A stretch of DNA of 7,066 nucleotides from Verrucomicrobiota bacterium. Lineage in GTDB: Bacteria > Verrucomicrobiota > Verrucomicrobiia > Verrucomicrobiales > DEV007. The stretch spans positions 1 to 7,066 of the forward strand of contig JAADHD010000462.1 in the NCBI GenBank assembly GCA_013152075.1. Reading direction: 5' to 3'. This document shows, piece after piece, positions 1 to 5,701 of this stretch. A program made the position numbers and the translations under genes. Below the pieces are notes generated by a model. That model saw nothing but the letters and a program-made list of their open reading frames with translations, did not search any database and was not told the origin of the DNA. Position 1 is the stretch's first letter. Each line of letters begins with the position of its first letter.

Positions 1-439
1 GAACGTTCAAGCGCTTGTATTGGCAAGTTTCTGCAAGTGGACAAGCAACGACGTTTCGAGCGACATCACCGCAGCCGTGGAAGGGGCTGAGATTATCCTT
101 GGCCAGATCACGCATCATGTCCGCCAAAGCCGGAGCCTTAAGCCAGTGAAACTGGATGCACTGGCGTGTGGTGAGGCATAACTTCCCCTGACCGTAATCT
201 TCGGCGACTTTGCAGAGGCGACGAGCCTGGCTGGAAGTGACCACACCTCCAGGAATAACAACCCGTGCCATGTGGTTGCCGGGATGGCGCGAGCCGTAGA
301 TGCCATACCACTTGCTGACCAGCTTTTCGCCACCACCGAGAGCTCCTTTACGAGCGATTTCGTCGTAGTCGAGCACCAGACCATGGTCCTTGGTGTGCTC
401 TTCTTCGCTGACGAATTTTTTGTCGAGTTTCCACTGCAT
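1..439 (-). CDS. Ferredoxin-type sulfite/nitrite reductase, N-terminal part (runs off the left edge)
   Basis: Reading the minus strand from the ATG at 439 gives 146 residues before the window ends, so the 3' end lies outside. The N-terminal half-domain of the NiR/SiR ferredoxin-like family is visible: YGIYGSRHPGNHMARVVIPG at about 45-64, the motif TTRQCIQFHW at 90-99, and CGDVARNV followed by ACPLAETC at 123-139. In this family the TTRQxxQ and GDxxRNV motifs line the siroheme and substrate pocket. The likely reaction is six-electron reduction of sulfite to sulfide (or nitrite to ammonia), in the cytoplasm. The cysteine synthase just upstream on the same strand favours sulfite, but the siroheme/4Fe-4S cysteines that would help are outside the window. 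The stop codon of the upstream gene is in frame 21 bp before this ATG, so no longer start is possible. No clear Shine-Dalgarno precedes it. Confidence 0.88.
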   Translation of the reverse strand, partial: MQWKLDKKFVSEEEHTKDHGLVLDYDEIARKGALGGGEKLVSKWYGIYGSRHPGNHMARVVIPGGVVTSSQARRLCKVAEDYGQGKLCLTTRQCIQFHWLKAPALADMMRDLAKDNLSPFHGCGDVARNVVACPLAETCQYKRLNV

Positions 440-460
440 AACTTGAATAGCTAGTAAGCC

Positions 461-1387
461 TTAGTCGTGATAAAAGAGTAGGGTGGAGATATAGCGCTCA
501 CCGGTATCTGGCTGAATAACGACAATATTTTTGTCTTGGTTTTCCGGACGAGTAGCGACTTGCCGGGCAGCCAGTGCCGCAGCACCCGAAGAAATGCCGA
601 CGAGCAAACCTTCAAGCAGCCCAAGTTGCTTAGCTGTTTTAATCGCTGCATGACTTTCGATCTGTATCACTTCGTCGACGACTTCCGCGTTATAGGCACC
701 AGGGATAAAACCCGCGCCGATACCCTGAATCATATGCGGGCCCATTTTGCCTCCGCTTAAAACAGCAGACTCTTCCGGTTCGACGGCAATAATCTGAATG
801 TCGGGATTCTTTTCTTTTAGAAACTTACCTACGCCGGAAACGGTGCCACCTGTTCCAACGCCCGCGATGAAAATATCCACTTTACCTTCGGTATCACTCC
901 AGATTTCCGGGCCGGTGGTATCGTAATGAACTTGTGGGTTCGCCGGGTTATTGAATTGCTGCGGCATGAAAGAACCGGGAATATTATTGATCAGCATCTC
1001 CGCTTCTTCGATCGCGCCCGGCATGCCCAGATTGGCATCGGTGAGAATGAGTTCTGCTCCCAGATTAATGAGCAACTTGCGCCGCTCAACGCTCATCGAG
1101 GAAGGCATAGTGAGAATGAGATGATAACCTTTCACCGCAGCGGCGATAGCGAGACCAATCCCCGTATTGCCCGAAGTGGGTTCGATGATGGTGCCGCCTT
1201 CTTTCAACAAGCCGTCGCGCTCTGCCGCTTCGATCATCGCCTTACCAATACGATCCTTGACACTCCAGCCAGGATTGTATCCCTCCAGCTTGGCGATGAC
1301 GTTTCCGGGAAGCCCTTCGCCGAACTTGTGCAGATGAACCAGCGAAGTTCCGCCGATCATCTCGCATAAATTATTATATATGGCCAT
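461..1387 (-). CDS. cysK: Cysteine synthase (O-acetylserine sulfhydrylase), PLP-dependent
   Basis: The 308-residue product has the normal length and motif order of CysK-type beta-substituting fold II PLP enzymes. Lys44 in SVKDRIG (42-48) should form the Schiff base with PLP. TSGNTG (71-76) is the substrate-binding loop, GVGTGGT (176-182) is the phosphate-binding loop, and GISSGAA (264-270) supplies the serine that contacts the PLP ring nitrogen. It converts O-acetylserine and sulfide to cysteine and acetate. The gene ends 21 bp before a sulfite/nitrite reductase on the same strand, so the two are probably co-transcribed and make and then fix sulfide. Residue 41, before the SVKD motif, is Trp where the family normally has a small residue; this is odd but need not be inactivating. 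CysM or a cystathionine beta-synthase-like role cannot be excluded from sequence alone. Confidence 0.95.
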   Translation of the reverse strand: MAIYNNLCEMIGGTSLVHLHKFGEGLPGNVIAKLEGYNPGWSVKDRIGKAMIEAAERDGLLKEGGTIIEPTSGNTGIGLAIAAAVKGYHLILTMPSSMSVERRKLLINLGAELILTDANLGMPGAIEEAEMLINNIPGSFMPQQFNNPANPQVHYDTTGPEIWSDTEGKVDIFIAGVGTGGTVSGVGKFLKEKNPDIQIIAVEPEESAVLSGGKMGPHMIQGIGAGFIPGAYNAEVVDEVIQIESHAAIKTAKQLGLLEGLLVGISSGAAALAARQVATRPENQDKNIVVIQPDTGERYISTLLFYHD

Positions 1388-1573
1388 ATTACGATTCTTG
1401 GATGCCTGGCGTACAGGTATTTTGTCTAAGTCCTAAGTGACAGAACGAAGCACGATGCAGCAAGCGCCCTAAGATTAAGTAAATTAACACAAGTTCAAGT
1501 ACGAAAACGGCGATATGGCGTCATAGCATTGATTGGAATTCAATGCGCCAAAAGAACCGGCTCGTTAACAGGA
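1388..1573 (-). promoter_or_regulatory. Spacer upstream of cysK with candidate operator repeats
   Basis: This 186-bp non-coding spacer lies between the acetyltransferase stop and the cysK start. It holds two things. On the plus strand at 1426-1439 the heptamer CTAAGT(C/G) occurs twice back to back, 39 bp upstream of the cysK start codon, a plausible place for a regulator to bind. At 1526-1546 there is a perfect 7-bp inverted repeat, described separately. I could not find a convincing -35/-10 pair on the minus strand; a weak candidate is TTGAAC...TAATCT with a 15-bp spacer at about 1473-1499. Sulfur or iron-sulfur control is a guess from the downstream genes only. Confidence 0.3.
1526..1546. 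repeat. Perfect 7-bp inverted repeat after the GNAT gene
   Basis: GCATTGA (1526-1532) and TCAATGC (1540-1546) form a perfect stem with a 7-nt loop. An outer GGC/GCC pair (1517-1519 with 1547-1549) can add three base pairs across a bulge. It lies 28 nt beyond the stop codon of the acetyltransferase on the minus strand. No T-tract follows on either strand, so it is a weak terminator at best; it may be an mRNA 3'-end stabiliser or an operator. Confidence 0.4.
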
Positions 1574-2050
1574 TCAATCGAGAGACAATCTCATCGGGAT
1601 CATATGCGAATGCTCAAAACCGAGTTTCTGGAAAAATCGTTGCGATTCTTCACTGATTTCGTCTGTCAGCAGGGTAATACGAAGAAAATCCTTTTTGCGG
1701 GCAAAATCAACCACATGCCCCATCAACTGGGTGCCATAACCCTGTCCGCGATGGTCAGGGTGAATGCTCACGTCCTCCATCAGCAATACAAAGCCACCCA
1801 TCGCCGTGCTGATCGTGATCAGCAAATTCACCATGCCAATGATCCGGTGGTCGGTGCGCACCACAAAAATCCTACCTCTGCTAGGCTGCTCCAAAATCGA
1901 TCTTAGCCCCCTCTCCTGCTTAATTCGATCGGGTTCGAAGTCCTTTTCTATGGTGAACAATTCCATCACCATATCGACCAACTCAGGCAGATCCTCCAAA
2001 GTCGCAGGCTCAATGCGGATTTTATTTTCTGTCGCTACTTTCTCGCTCAC
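1574..2050 (-). CDS. GNAT-family N-acetyltransferase
   Basis: The 158-residue product has the GNAT fold's typical length. The N-terminus IRIEPATLEDLPELVDMV (about 11-28) is the usual first strand and helix. The central strand VLLMEDVSIHPDHRGQGYGTQLM (88-110) contains motif A; RGQGYG (101-106) is the pyrophosphate-binding Q/RxxGxG/A loop for acetyl-CoA. RFFQKLGFE near the C-terminus is the common motif B end. The acceptor substrate cannot be told. The start is GTG at 2050: an in-frame TGA lies 18 nt before this codon, there is no other usual start between, and the next Met is residue 27, inside the fold. No clear Shine-Dalgarno is seen; the upstream sequence is AT-rich. It lies 186 bp upstream of cysK on the same strand, and a link with cysteine metabolism is possible but unproven. 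Confidence 0.85.
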   Translation of the reverse strand: MSEKVATENKIRIEPATLEDLPELVDMVMELFTIEKDFEPDRIKQERGLRSILEQPSRGRIFVVRTDHRIIGMVNLLITISTAMGGFVLLMEDVSIHPDHRGQGYGTQLMGHVVDFARKKDFLRITLLTDEISEESQRFFQKLGFEHSHMIPMRLSLD

Positions 2051-2200
2051 GTTTAAAAATTTTGGTCAAATTTGCTCCAATTCGAAGCCCCAGTTTGGAT
2101 CAGAACGTCAATGACAGCAAATAATTATCCTTTTGCCCAGAATTCTTTGCACAAAAAACGCCCACCCTGGAAGCCAATATCAAATTCCTCACAGATGCCG

Positions 2201-2228
2201 TTGACAAAGCTCCAGTCCTCCCTAGATT
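2201..2228 (+). promoter_or_regulatory. Probable sigma-70-type promoter of the rpmH-rnpA-yidD operon
   Basis: A perfect TTGACA -35 hexamer (2201-2206) is followed after 16 bp by TAGATT (2223-2228), which matches the -10 consensus at four of six positions including the key T1, A2 and T6. Transcription would start near 2235, giving a leader of about 78 nt before rpmH. Orientation and position fit the first gene of the conserved block. Confidence 0.55.
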
Positions 2229-2277
2229 ACGCCTCCCTTGATCCAGCAGTGCTCTCAGACTCTGCAGATGGCGGATT

Positions 2278-2295
2278 AAGGAGATGTTTATTTAA
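2278..2295 (+). promoter_or_regulatory. Strong Shine-Dalgarno with three-codon mini-ORF in the rpmH leader
   Basis: AAGGAG (2278-2283) abuts an ATG (2284-2286) that opens a Met-Phe-Ile-stop reading frame ending at 2295. This is the best Shine-Dalgarno near rpmH but lies about 30 nt before the rpmH start, too far to serve it directly. The ATG is also too close to this AAGGAG for normal initiation. It may act as a ribosome standby site, or be chance. Confidence 0.25.
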
Positions 2296-2312
2296 AATTT
2301 TTACGACCCGAG

Positions 2313-2492
2313 ATGAAAAGGACTTATCAGCCTTCCAAGCGCTCCAGAAAACGTCAACACGGATTTCGTACGCGGATGAGAACCAAAAGCGGTCGCGATA
2401 TTATTCGTCGTCGTCGTCAGAAAGGACGTAAACGCCTTATTCCAAAAGGCGCGGAAATCCACTACAAGCGACACACCAACCAACACTCCTAG
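2313..2492 (+). CDS. rpmH: Large ribosomal subunit protein bL34
   Basis: This 59-residue gene was found by reading the frame directly. The product begins MKRTYQPSKRSRKRQHGF and continues through FRTRMRTKSGRDIIRRRRQKGRKRL, the unmistakable highly basic bL34 signature (MKRTYQPS, the HGFRxRM core and the R-rich RRRxKGRKxL segment). bL34 is a structural protein of the 50S subunit that binds 23S rRNA. The family is usually 44-50 residues; the extra residues are a C-terminal tail, IPKGAEIHYKRHTNQHS. It is the first gene of the classic rpmH-rnpA-yidD-yidC-jag order, with a probable promoter about 85-110 bp upstream. The local Shine-Dalgarno is weak (only a GAG overlapping the start). Confidence 0.97.
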   Translation: MKRTYQPSKRSRKRQHGFRTRMRTKSGRDIIRRRRQKGRKRLIPKGAEIHYKRHTNQHS

Positions 2493-2578
2493 GGAATTGT
2501 TGCTGGCGGAGTTGTCTTCCCTATACCGCTTTACGCGTCTTACGGAGCTTGTCCGCGATCTATGATCGTTGTGTAGAG

Positions 2579-2626
2579 CTGTCAAACTAATGCCCTCTGG
2601 GTCCGAATAATCCGGCCCATTGACAG
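2579..2626 (+). repeat. Two-level stem-loop between rpmH and rnpA
   Basis: CTGTCAA (2579-2585) pairs perfectly with TTGACAG (2620-2626). Nested inside, GGG-T-CCG (2599-2605) pairs with CGGCCC (2613-2618), giving six G:C pairs with one bulged T and the loop AATAATC. It lies 86 nt past the rpmH stop and 30 nt before the rnpA ATG. No T-run follows, so it does not look like a standard intrinsic terminator. It could set the relative expression of rpmH and rnpA by processing or attenuation. Confidence 0.5.
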
Positions 2627-2656
2627 TCTTTACTCTCACACCGAGATTTGACGCCC

Positions 2657-3025
2657 ATGAGATTTCCTCACAACAGGAGAATCACGCAGCGGCGGGAATT
2701 CAGCCGGGTTCGCAGTAAGGGAAAGACCTATCGCGGCCATTTCATGTTGATGGGAGTTTTGCAGGACGATGAAGTCCCTGATCTCAAAATTGGTTACATC
2801 ACCACTCGCAGACTGGGCAATGCCGTAACCAGAAACCGAATCCGACGACGACTGCGTGGTATTTTCCAACGACTTGGCGGCAACTTGAAAAAAGGCTACT
2901 ATCTAGTAGTGATCCCAAGAGCATCGGCGGCCCACGCTTCTTCAGAAGTGCTGGAGAAAGAATGGAAGTGGCTGATTCACCAAAGCGGACTATACCAAGA
3001 GGACCAAGAGGAACAAAACAGATGA
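2657..3025 (+). CDS. rnpA: Ribonuclease P protein component
   Basis: The 122-residue product matches the RnpA family in length and motifs. ITQRREFSRVRSKGKTYRG (9-27) corresponds to the N-terminal RxxxF...KGK segment. LGNAVTRNRIRRRLR (53-67) contains the RNR signature that contacts RNase P RNA. The protein assists the catalytic RNA in removing 5' leaders from pre-tRNAs. I chose the ATG at 2657. A TTG at 2648 would add three residues, but the only purine-rich stretch (CCGAGA, 2641-2646) sits too close to the TTG and at a better distance from the ATG. The stop overlaps the yidD start (ATGA at 3022-3025), so the two are translationally coupled. The C-terminal tail is Gln/Glu-rich because of a 9-bp tandem repeat near the stop. 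Confidence 0.96.
   Translation: MRFPHNRRITQRREFSRVRSKGKTYRGHFMLMGVLQDDEVPDLKIGYITTRRLGNAVTRNRIRRRLRGIFQRLGGNLKKGYYLVVIPRASAAHASSEVLEKEWKWLIHQSGLYQEDQEEQNR
2994..3012 (+). repeat. 9-bp tandem repeat carrying the yidD Shine-Dalgarno
   Basis: ACCAAGAGG occurs twice with no gap (2994-3002 and 3003-3011), followed by A. In rnpA it encodes the QED-QEE stretch of the tail. The second copy makes AAGAGGA (3006-3012), a good Shine-Dalgarno 9 nt before the yidD ATG, so the duplication places a ribosome-binding word at the right distance. This supports the 3022 start of yidD. Confidence 0.6.
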
Positions 3026-3351
3026 AAACCTTACTGTGTTGGCTGGTACGAGCTTATCAGATTTTTTTATCGCCAATTCTCCACGCTTTGGCCGGCCCCT
3101 TTGGCGGATGCCGATTTCGCCCGACCTGCTCACAATACTACATCGACGCCGTGCAACGCCATGGGGCGATCAAAGGCTCCTGGCTCGGCGGGTGGCGCAT
3201 CCTGCGCTGCAACCCCTGGGGAGGCGATGGTTATGATCCAGTGCCTGGAAGCGAAACTGATGCTGGAGAAACTTCGCCAAACGACGAAAATTCGGATCCA
3301 CAGAAAAAATGTGGATGTTCAGTTGATCCCGAGCACTTGAGGAACGACTGA
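3022..3351 (+). CDS. yidD: Membrane protein insertion efficiency factor YidD
   Basis: The 109-residue product carries the full YidD signature: WLVRAYQIFLSP (7-18), CRFRPTCSQYYIDAVQRHG (30-48) with its conserved cysteines, KGSWLGGWRILRCNPW (51-66) and GGDGYDPVP (67-75). YidD is a small protein at the inner face of the cytoplasmic membrane that improves YidC/Sec-dependent insertion. I chose the ATG at 3022 because it overlaps the rnpA stop (ATGA) and has a good Shine-Dalgarno (3006-3012). The open frame extends upstream to an earlier ATG at 2962, but that would add 20 residues inside rnpA and precede the conserved N-terminus. The tail after residue 76 is acidic and ends with a CGC dicysteine motif (97-99) not part of the usual family core. 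Confidence 0.95.
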   Translation: MKTLLCWLVRAYQIFLSPILHALAGPFGGCRFRPTCSQYYIDAVQRHGAIKGSWLGGWRILRCNPWGGDGYDPVPGSETDAGETSPNDENSDPQKKCGCSVDPEHLRND

Positions 3352-3430
3352 TTGCGCTGTTTTCCCGGCTGAGCCTGATAACGGCCTAGCCAGACTTTAA
3401 ACCTGATATTATTTTTCGACCTGATTTGCC
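3352..3430 (+). promoter_or_regulatory. yidD-yidC spacer with repeated CCTGAT and a -10-like box
   Basis: This 79-bp spacer contains the hexamer CCTGAT three times (3374-3379, 3402-3407, 3420-3425); the last two share the longer ACCTGAT. TATTAT (3407-3412) matches a -10 box at five of six positions, but no fitting -35 is present. There is no Shine-Dalgarno in front of yidC. An internal promoter for yidC is possible. Confidence 0.3.
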
Positions 3431-5350
3431 ATGGACCGCACCGCTTGGATTGCCGTAATACTCTGTTCACTAGGAATGATGTTCTGGTTTCAGAAATTTG
3501 GAAACATTGAGCCTCCCGCTCAAAGTGAGAAAGAAACCGCTGTGGCCGACGGTTCGCCAGCCTCCGCTGACACACCGGACTCCAACGCATCAGAGAAAAC
3601 AGGTGATGAGGACACTAGCAAAACAGCTGAGGAAAAAAACCCAGGTGCTGTCAAAGCTGAAACTTTCCACATCGAACTCGGTCAGGTTCGCTTCGCATTC
3701 ACCAACATTGGCGGCGGCATCAAACACGTCGAACTGCTGGATCAATCCAAAGTCATGGGCCAAGAGGATGAATACATCACCCTCAACGCTTTTGCCGACC
3801 ATGCGATCGGCACTCTCTCCTCCGGCCCAGGTGATTTTGAGTCAACAGTTTACGAGATAAAAAAACGAACTAAAAACTCGGTCATCTTTGTTGGCACGAC
3901 ATCAAAAGGGTTTCGCGTGGAAAAACGCTACACACTGGGGCAAAAAAACAAAGCGGACGATGACGATCCTCACCTCGTCCACCTTGAAATCAATATCAGC
4001 AACCCTAGCAAACAAACCCTGAGCTCCCGTTATTTCCTCTACGCTGGCGCAGCGGTGCCAATATCAGTTGACCAGTCCACCAAAGAGCAGCCCAGCAAAG
4101 CCAGCGCTTACTCTCCTACCTATTATTTTATAAAAGACGAAAGTGGCTTTGATTACGAATACGTCCGCCACTTCCTCGGCGGCATGTTCAGCCGAGCCAA
4201 ATCCGACGAAAAAATCAATACCGAAAAACTGAACTGGGCGGGTGTGTCCAGCCAATTTTACACCACTATCATCGAACCGCTGAAAACTGAAGATGTTCCC
4301 GTCTGGGCCAGTGCTTTCGAAGTCAAAGGAGATCTCAGCGACGTCGGCTCATCCAAGGAAAAATCCCATGGCATCCAATGCGCCGTTGGCCTGCCTGAGC
4401 TGTCGTTGCCTGCCGGAGAAAGCCGCACATTCAACTACGAAATTTACTCCGGCCCCAAAGAATACGCTCGGCTCAAAGCCCTGGGCGATGACCGCACCCT
4501 GGTCATGAATTACGACGGCATCCCCATTTTTGGCTGGATCCTCGGATGGGCAATCAAACCACTGGCCGCATTCTTAATCAAAGCCCTGGTCGTAATGAAA
4601 GGAACCGTGGGGCAATTCGGATTTGCCATCATTCTTATCACCATCATGATCCGAATCGTGATTTGGCCCCTTTACGCCAAATCGACCCGCACGATGAAGA
4701 GGATGTCGAAACTCGCTCCGATCATGAAGGAGCTGAAGGAAAAACACAAAGACGATCCCGCAAAGCTTAATCAGGAAACCATGCAGCTCTACCGGGATTA
4801 CAAAATCAATCCCGCCGGCGGCTGTCTGCCCATGTTTGTACAAATGCCTATTTTTCTGGGCTTTTACCGCATGCTGTTCAACGCCGTGGAGCTCAGACAC
4901 CAGAGCTTCCTCTGGGTGGAAGACCTATCGATGCCCGATACTCTTTTCCAAATCCCCTATCTAGACATTCCCTTCAATTTACTTCCTTTGCTCATGGCTG
5001 TCACTATGATCTTTCAGATGAAATTGACTCCATCCTCCGGAGACCCGATGCAACGTCGGATTTTCATGTTCATGCCGGTATTTTTCCTTTTCATCTGTTA
5101 CAACTTCGCCTCAGCACTGGCTTTATACTGGACCACACAGAACATCTTCAGCATTGGCCAGACCTGGTTGATGAACAAATTACCCGAACCTGAGCTGAAA
5201 AAGGTGAAATCATCGAAAAAAGCAGGCGGTGGATTCATGTCTCGACTTGCCGCACAGGCTGAAGAGCAAAAGAAAAAACAGAAAACCATCGGTGACAAAG
5301 GGCAAAGGCACACTCAGGGGAAATCGAAAAAGAAGAAAAAAAAGAATTGA
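3431..5350 (+). CDS. yidC: Membrane protein insertase YidC (Oxa1/Alb3 family, Gram-negative type)
   Basis: The 639-residue product has the layout of the long Gram-negative YidC. A signal-anchor helix is at about 5-20. A low-complexity acidic Ser/Thr/Glu linker follows (30-73), then the periplasmic domain (about 75-350). The conserved insertase core starts with a helix near 395-414 holding Arg408 in the IMIRIVIWPLY stretch, which aligns with the substrate-contacting arginine of the hydrophilic groove. The cytoplasmic hairpin MKRMSKLAPIMKELKEKH (422-439), NPAGGCLPMFVQMPIF (460-475) and the last helices ending in ALALYWTTQNIFSI (562-575) are typical. YidC inserts and folds inner-membrane proteins alone or with SecYEG. 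The tail (about 590-639) is strongly basic and ends in a lysine run, which may contact ribosomes. The ATG at 3431 directly precedes the anchor helix. No Shine-Dalgarno is visible. Confidence 0.98.
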   Translation: MDRTAWIAVILCSLGMMFWFQKFGNIEPPAQSEKETAVADGSPASADTPDSNASEKTGDEDTSKTAEEKNPGAVKAETFHIELGQVRFAFTNIGGGIKHVELLDQSKVMGQEDEYITLNAFADHAIGTLSSGPGDFESTVYEIKKRTKNSVIFVGTTSKGFRVEKRYTLGQKNKADDDDPHLVHLEINISNPSKQTLSSRYFLYAGAAVPISVDQSTKEQPSKASAYSPTYYFIKDESGFDYEYVRHFLGGMFSRAKSDEKINTEKLNWAGVSSQFYTTIIEPLKTEDVPVWASAFEVKGDLSDVGSSKEKSHGIQCAVGLPELSLPAGESRTFNYEIYSGPKEYARLKALGDDRTLVMNYDGIPIFGWILGWAIKPLAAFLIKALVVMKGTVGQFGFAIILITIMIRIVIWPLYAKSTRTMKRMSKLAPIMKELKEKHKDDPAKLNQETMQLYRDYKINPAGGCLPMFVQMPIFLGFYRMLFNAVELRHQSFLWVEDLSMPDTLFQIPYLDIPFNLLPLLMAVTMIFQMKLTPSSGDPMQRRIFMFMPVFFLFICYNFASALALYWTTQNIFSIGQTWLMNKLPEPELKKVKSSKKAGGGFMSRLAAQAEEQKKKQKTIGDKGQRHTQGKSKKKKKKN

Positions 5351-5395
5351 TCCCGAGCGCCAAAATCGCAAGCATGGCAGGTAAATAACCTATCC

Positions 5396-5701
5396 ATGGA
5401 AACTAACAAAATCGCCCGCGAAGTTCTTGACACAATGCTCGGATATCTGGGATTTGTCGCCGAAGTAGAACTCGACACATCCAGAGATGAAACTTCTATA
5501 CAAGTGCTTACCGGCGAACCCGAGCTCCTGATCGGTAGCCGGGGCGAACGCCTCGACGATATCCAGTATCTGGTAAATCGAATCGTACAAACCCAGTACC
5601 GGGAAGCTCCCCGCATTCGCGTAGATGTCTCACCATCGAGAAGTTCAGGAACAAAACCTCATCGAAGAAGCCGAGCATCTCGCAGAACGAGTCGTCCATA
5701 G
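5396..5701 (+). CDS. jag: Jag/KhpB-like RNA-binding protein, KH-domain part (frame breaks near codon 78)
   Basis: From the ATG at 5396, residues 1-78 form a Jag-type KH domain. ARVL-like helix AREVLDTMLGYLGF (7-20) comes first, then LIGSRGERLDDIQYLVNRIV (45-64) with the RNA-binding GxxG loop GSRG (47-50), then PRIRVDV (72-78). After V78 the frame reads into a basic, unrelated tail (SPSRSSGTKPHRR...) and stops at 5701. The expected continuation is intact one frame over, from 5625. Jag/KhpB binds RNA and is linked to cell-envelope control, and its gene usually follows yidC, as here (45-bp gap). This version lacks the N-terminal Jag_N domain found in many homologues. Either the gene is frameshifted (mutation, sequencing error or programmed shift), or the KH part is made as its own protein. 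Confidence 0.75.
   Translation: METNKIAREVLDTMLGYLGFVAEVELDTSRDETSIQVLTGEPELLIGSRGERLDDIQYLVNRIVQTQYREAPRIRVDVSPSRSSGTKPHRRSRASRRTSRP

Larger units (their letters stand above)
2051..2312. other. Divergent intergenic region between the GNAT gene and rpmH
   Basis: This 262-bp region separates the leftward genes from the rightward ribosomal/membrane-insertion block. It holds the probable rpmH promoter (2201-2228) and a strong Shine-Dalgarno attached to a three-codon reading frame (2278-2295). Longer reading frames crossing it have no recognisable protein and run into rpmH out of frame. Two single-mismatch DnaA-box-like words (2131-2139 and 2145-2153) are present, but with no dnaA or dnaN gene in view I do not call an origin. 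Confidence 0.5.

Noticed and set aside
1529..1906. 125-codon plus-strand frame, and a 147-codon one at 926-1369
   Set aside because: They are opposite-strand shadows of the acetyltransferase and cysK, which carry clear family motifs.
2101..2160. Possible oriC: two DnaA-box-like words (TTTTGCCCA, CTTTGCACA) near rpmH
   Set aside because: Only two words, each with one mismatch, with no AT-rich unwinding region and no dnaA/dnaN nearby.
2072..2431. 119-codon plus-strand frame across the rpmH promoter
   Set aside because: It overlaps rpmH in another frame and its product has no recognisable features.
2620..2648. TTGACA at 2620-2625 as a -35 box for rnpA
   Set aside because: No -10-like hexamer lies at 15-19 bp; the TTGACA is better explained as an arm of the stem-loop.
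2962..3021. Longer yidD start at 2962
   Set aside because: It would add 20 residues inside rnpA before the conserved N-terminus; the ATGA overlap and Shine-Dalgarno support 3022.
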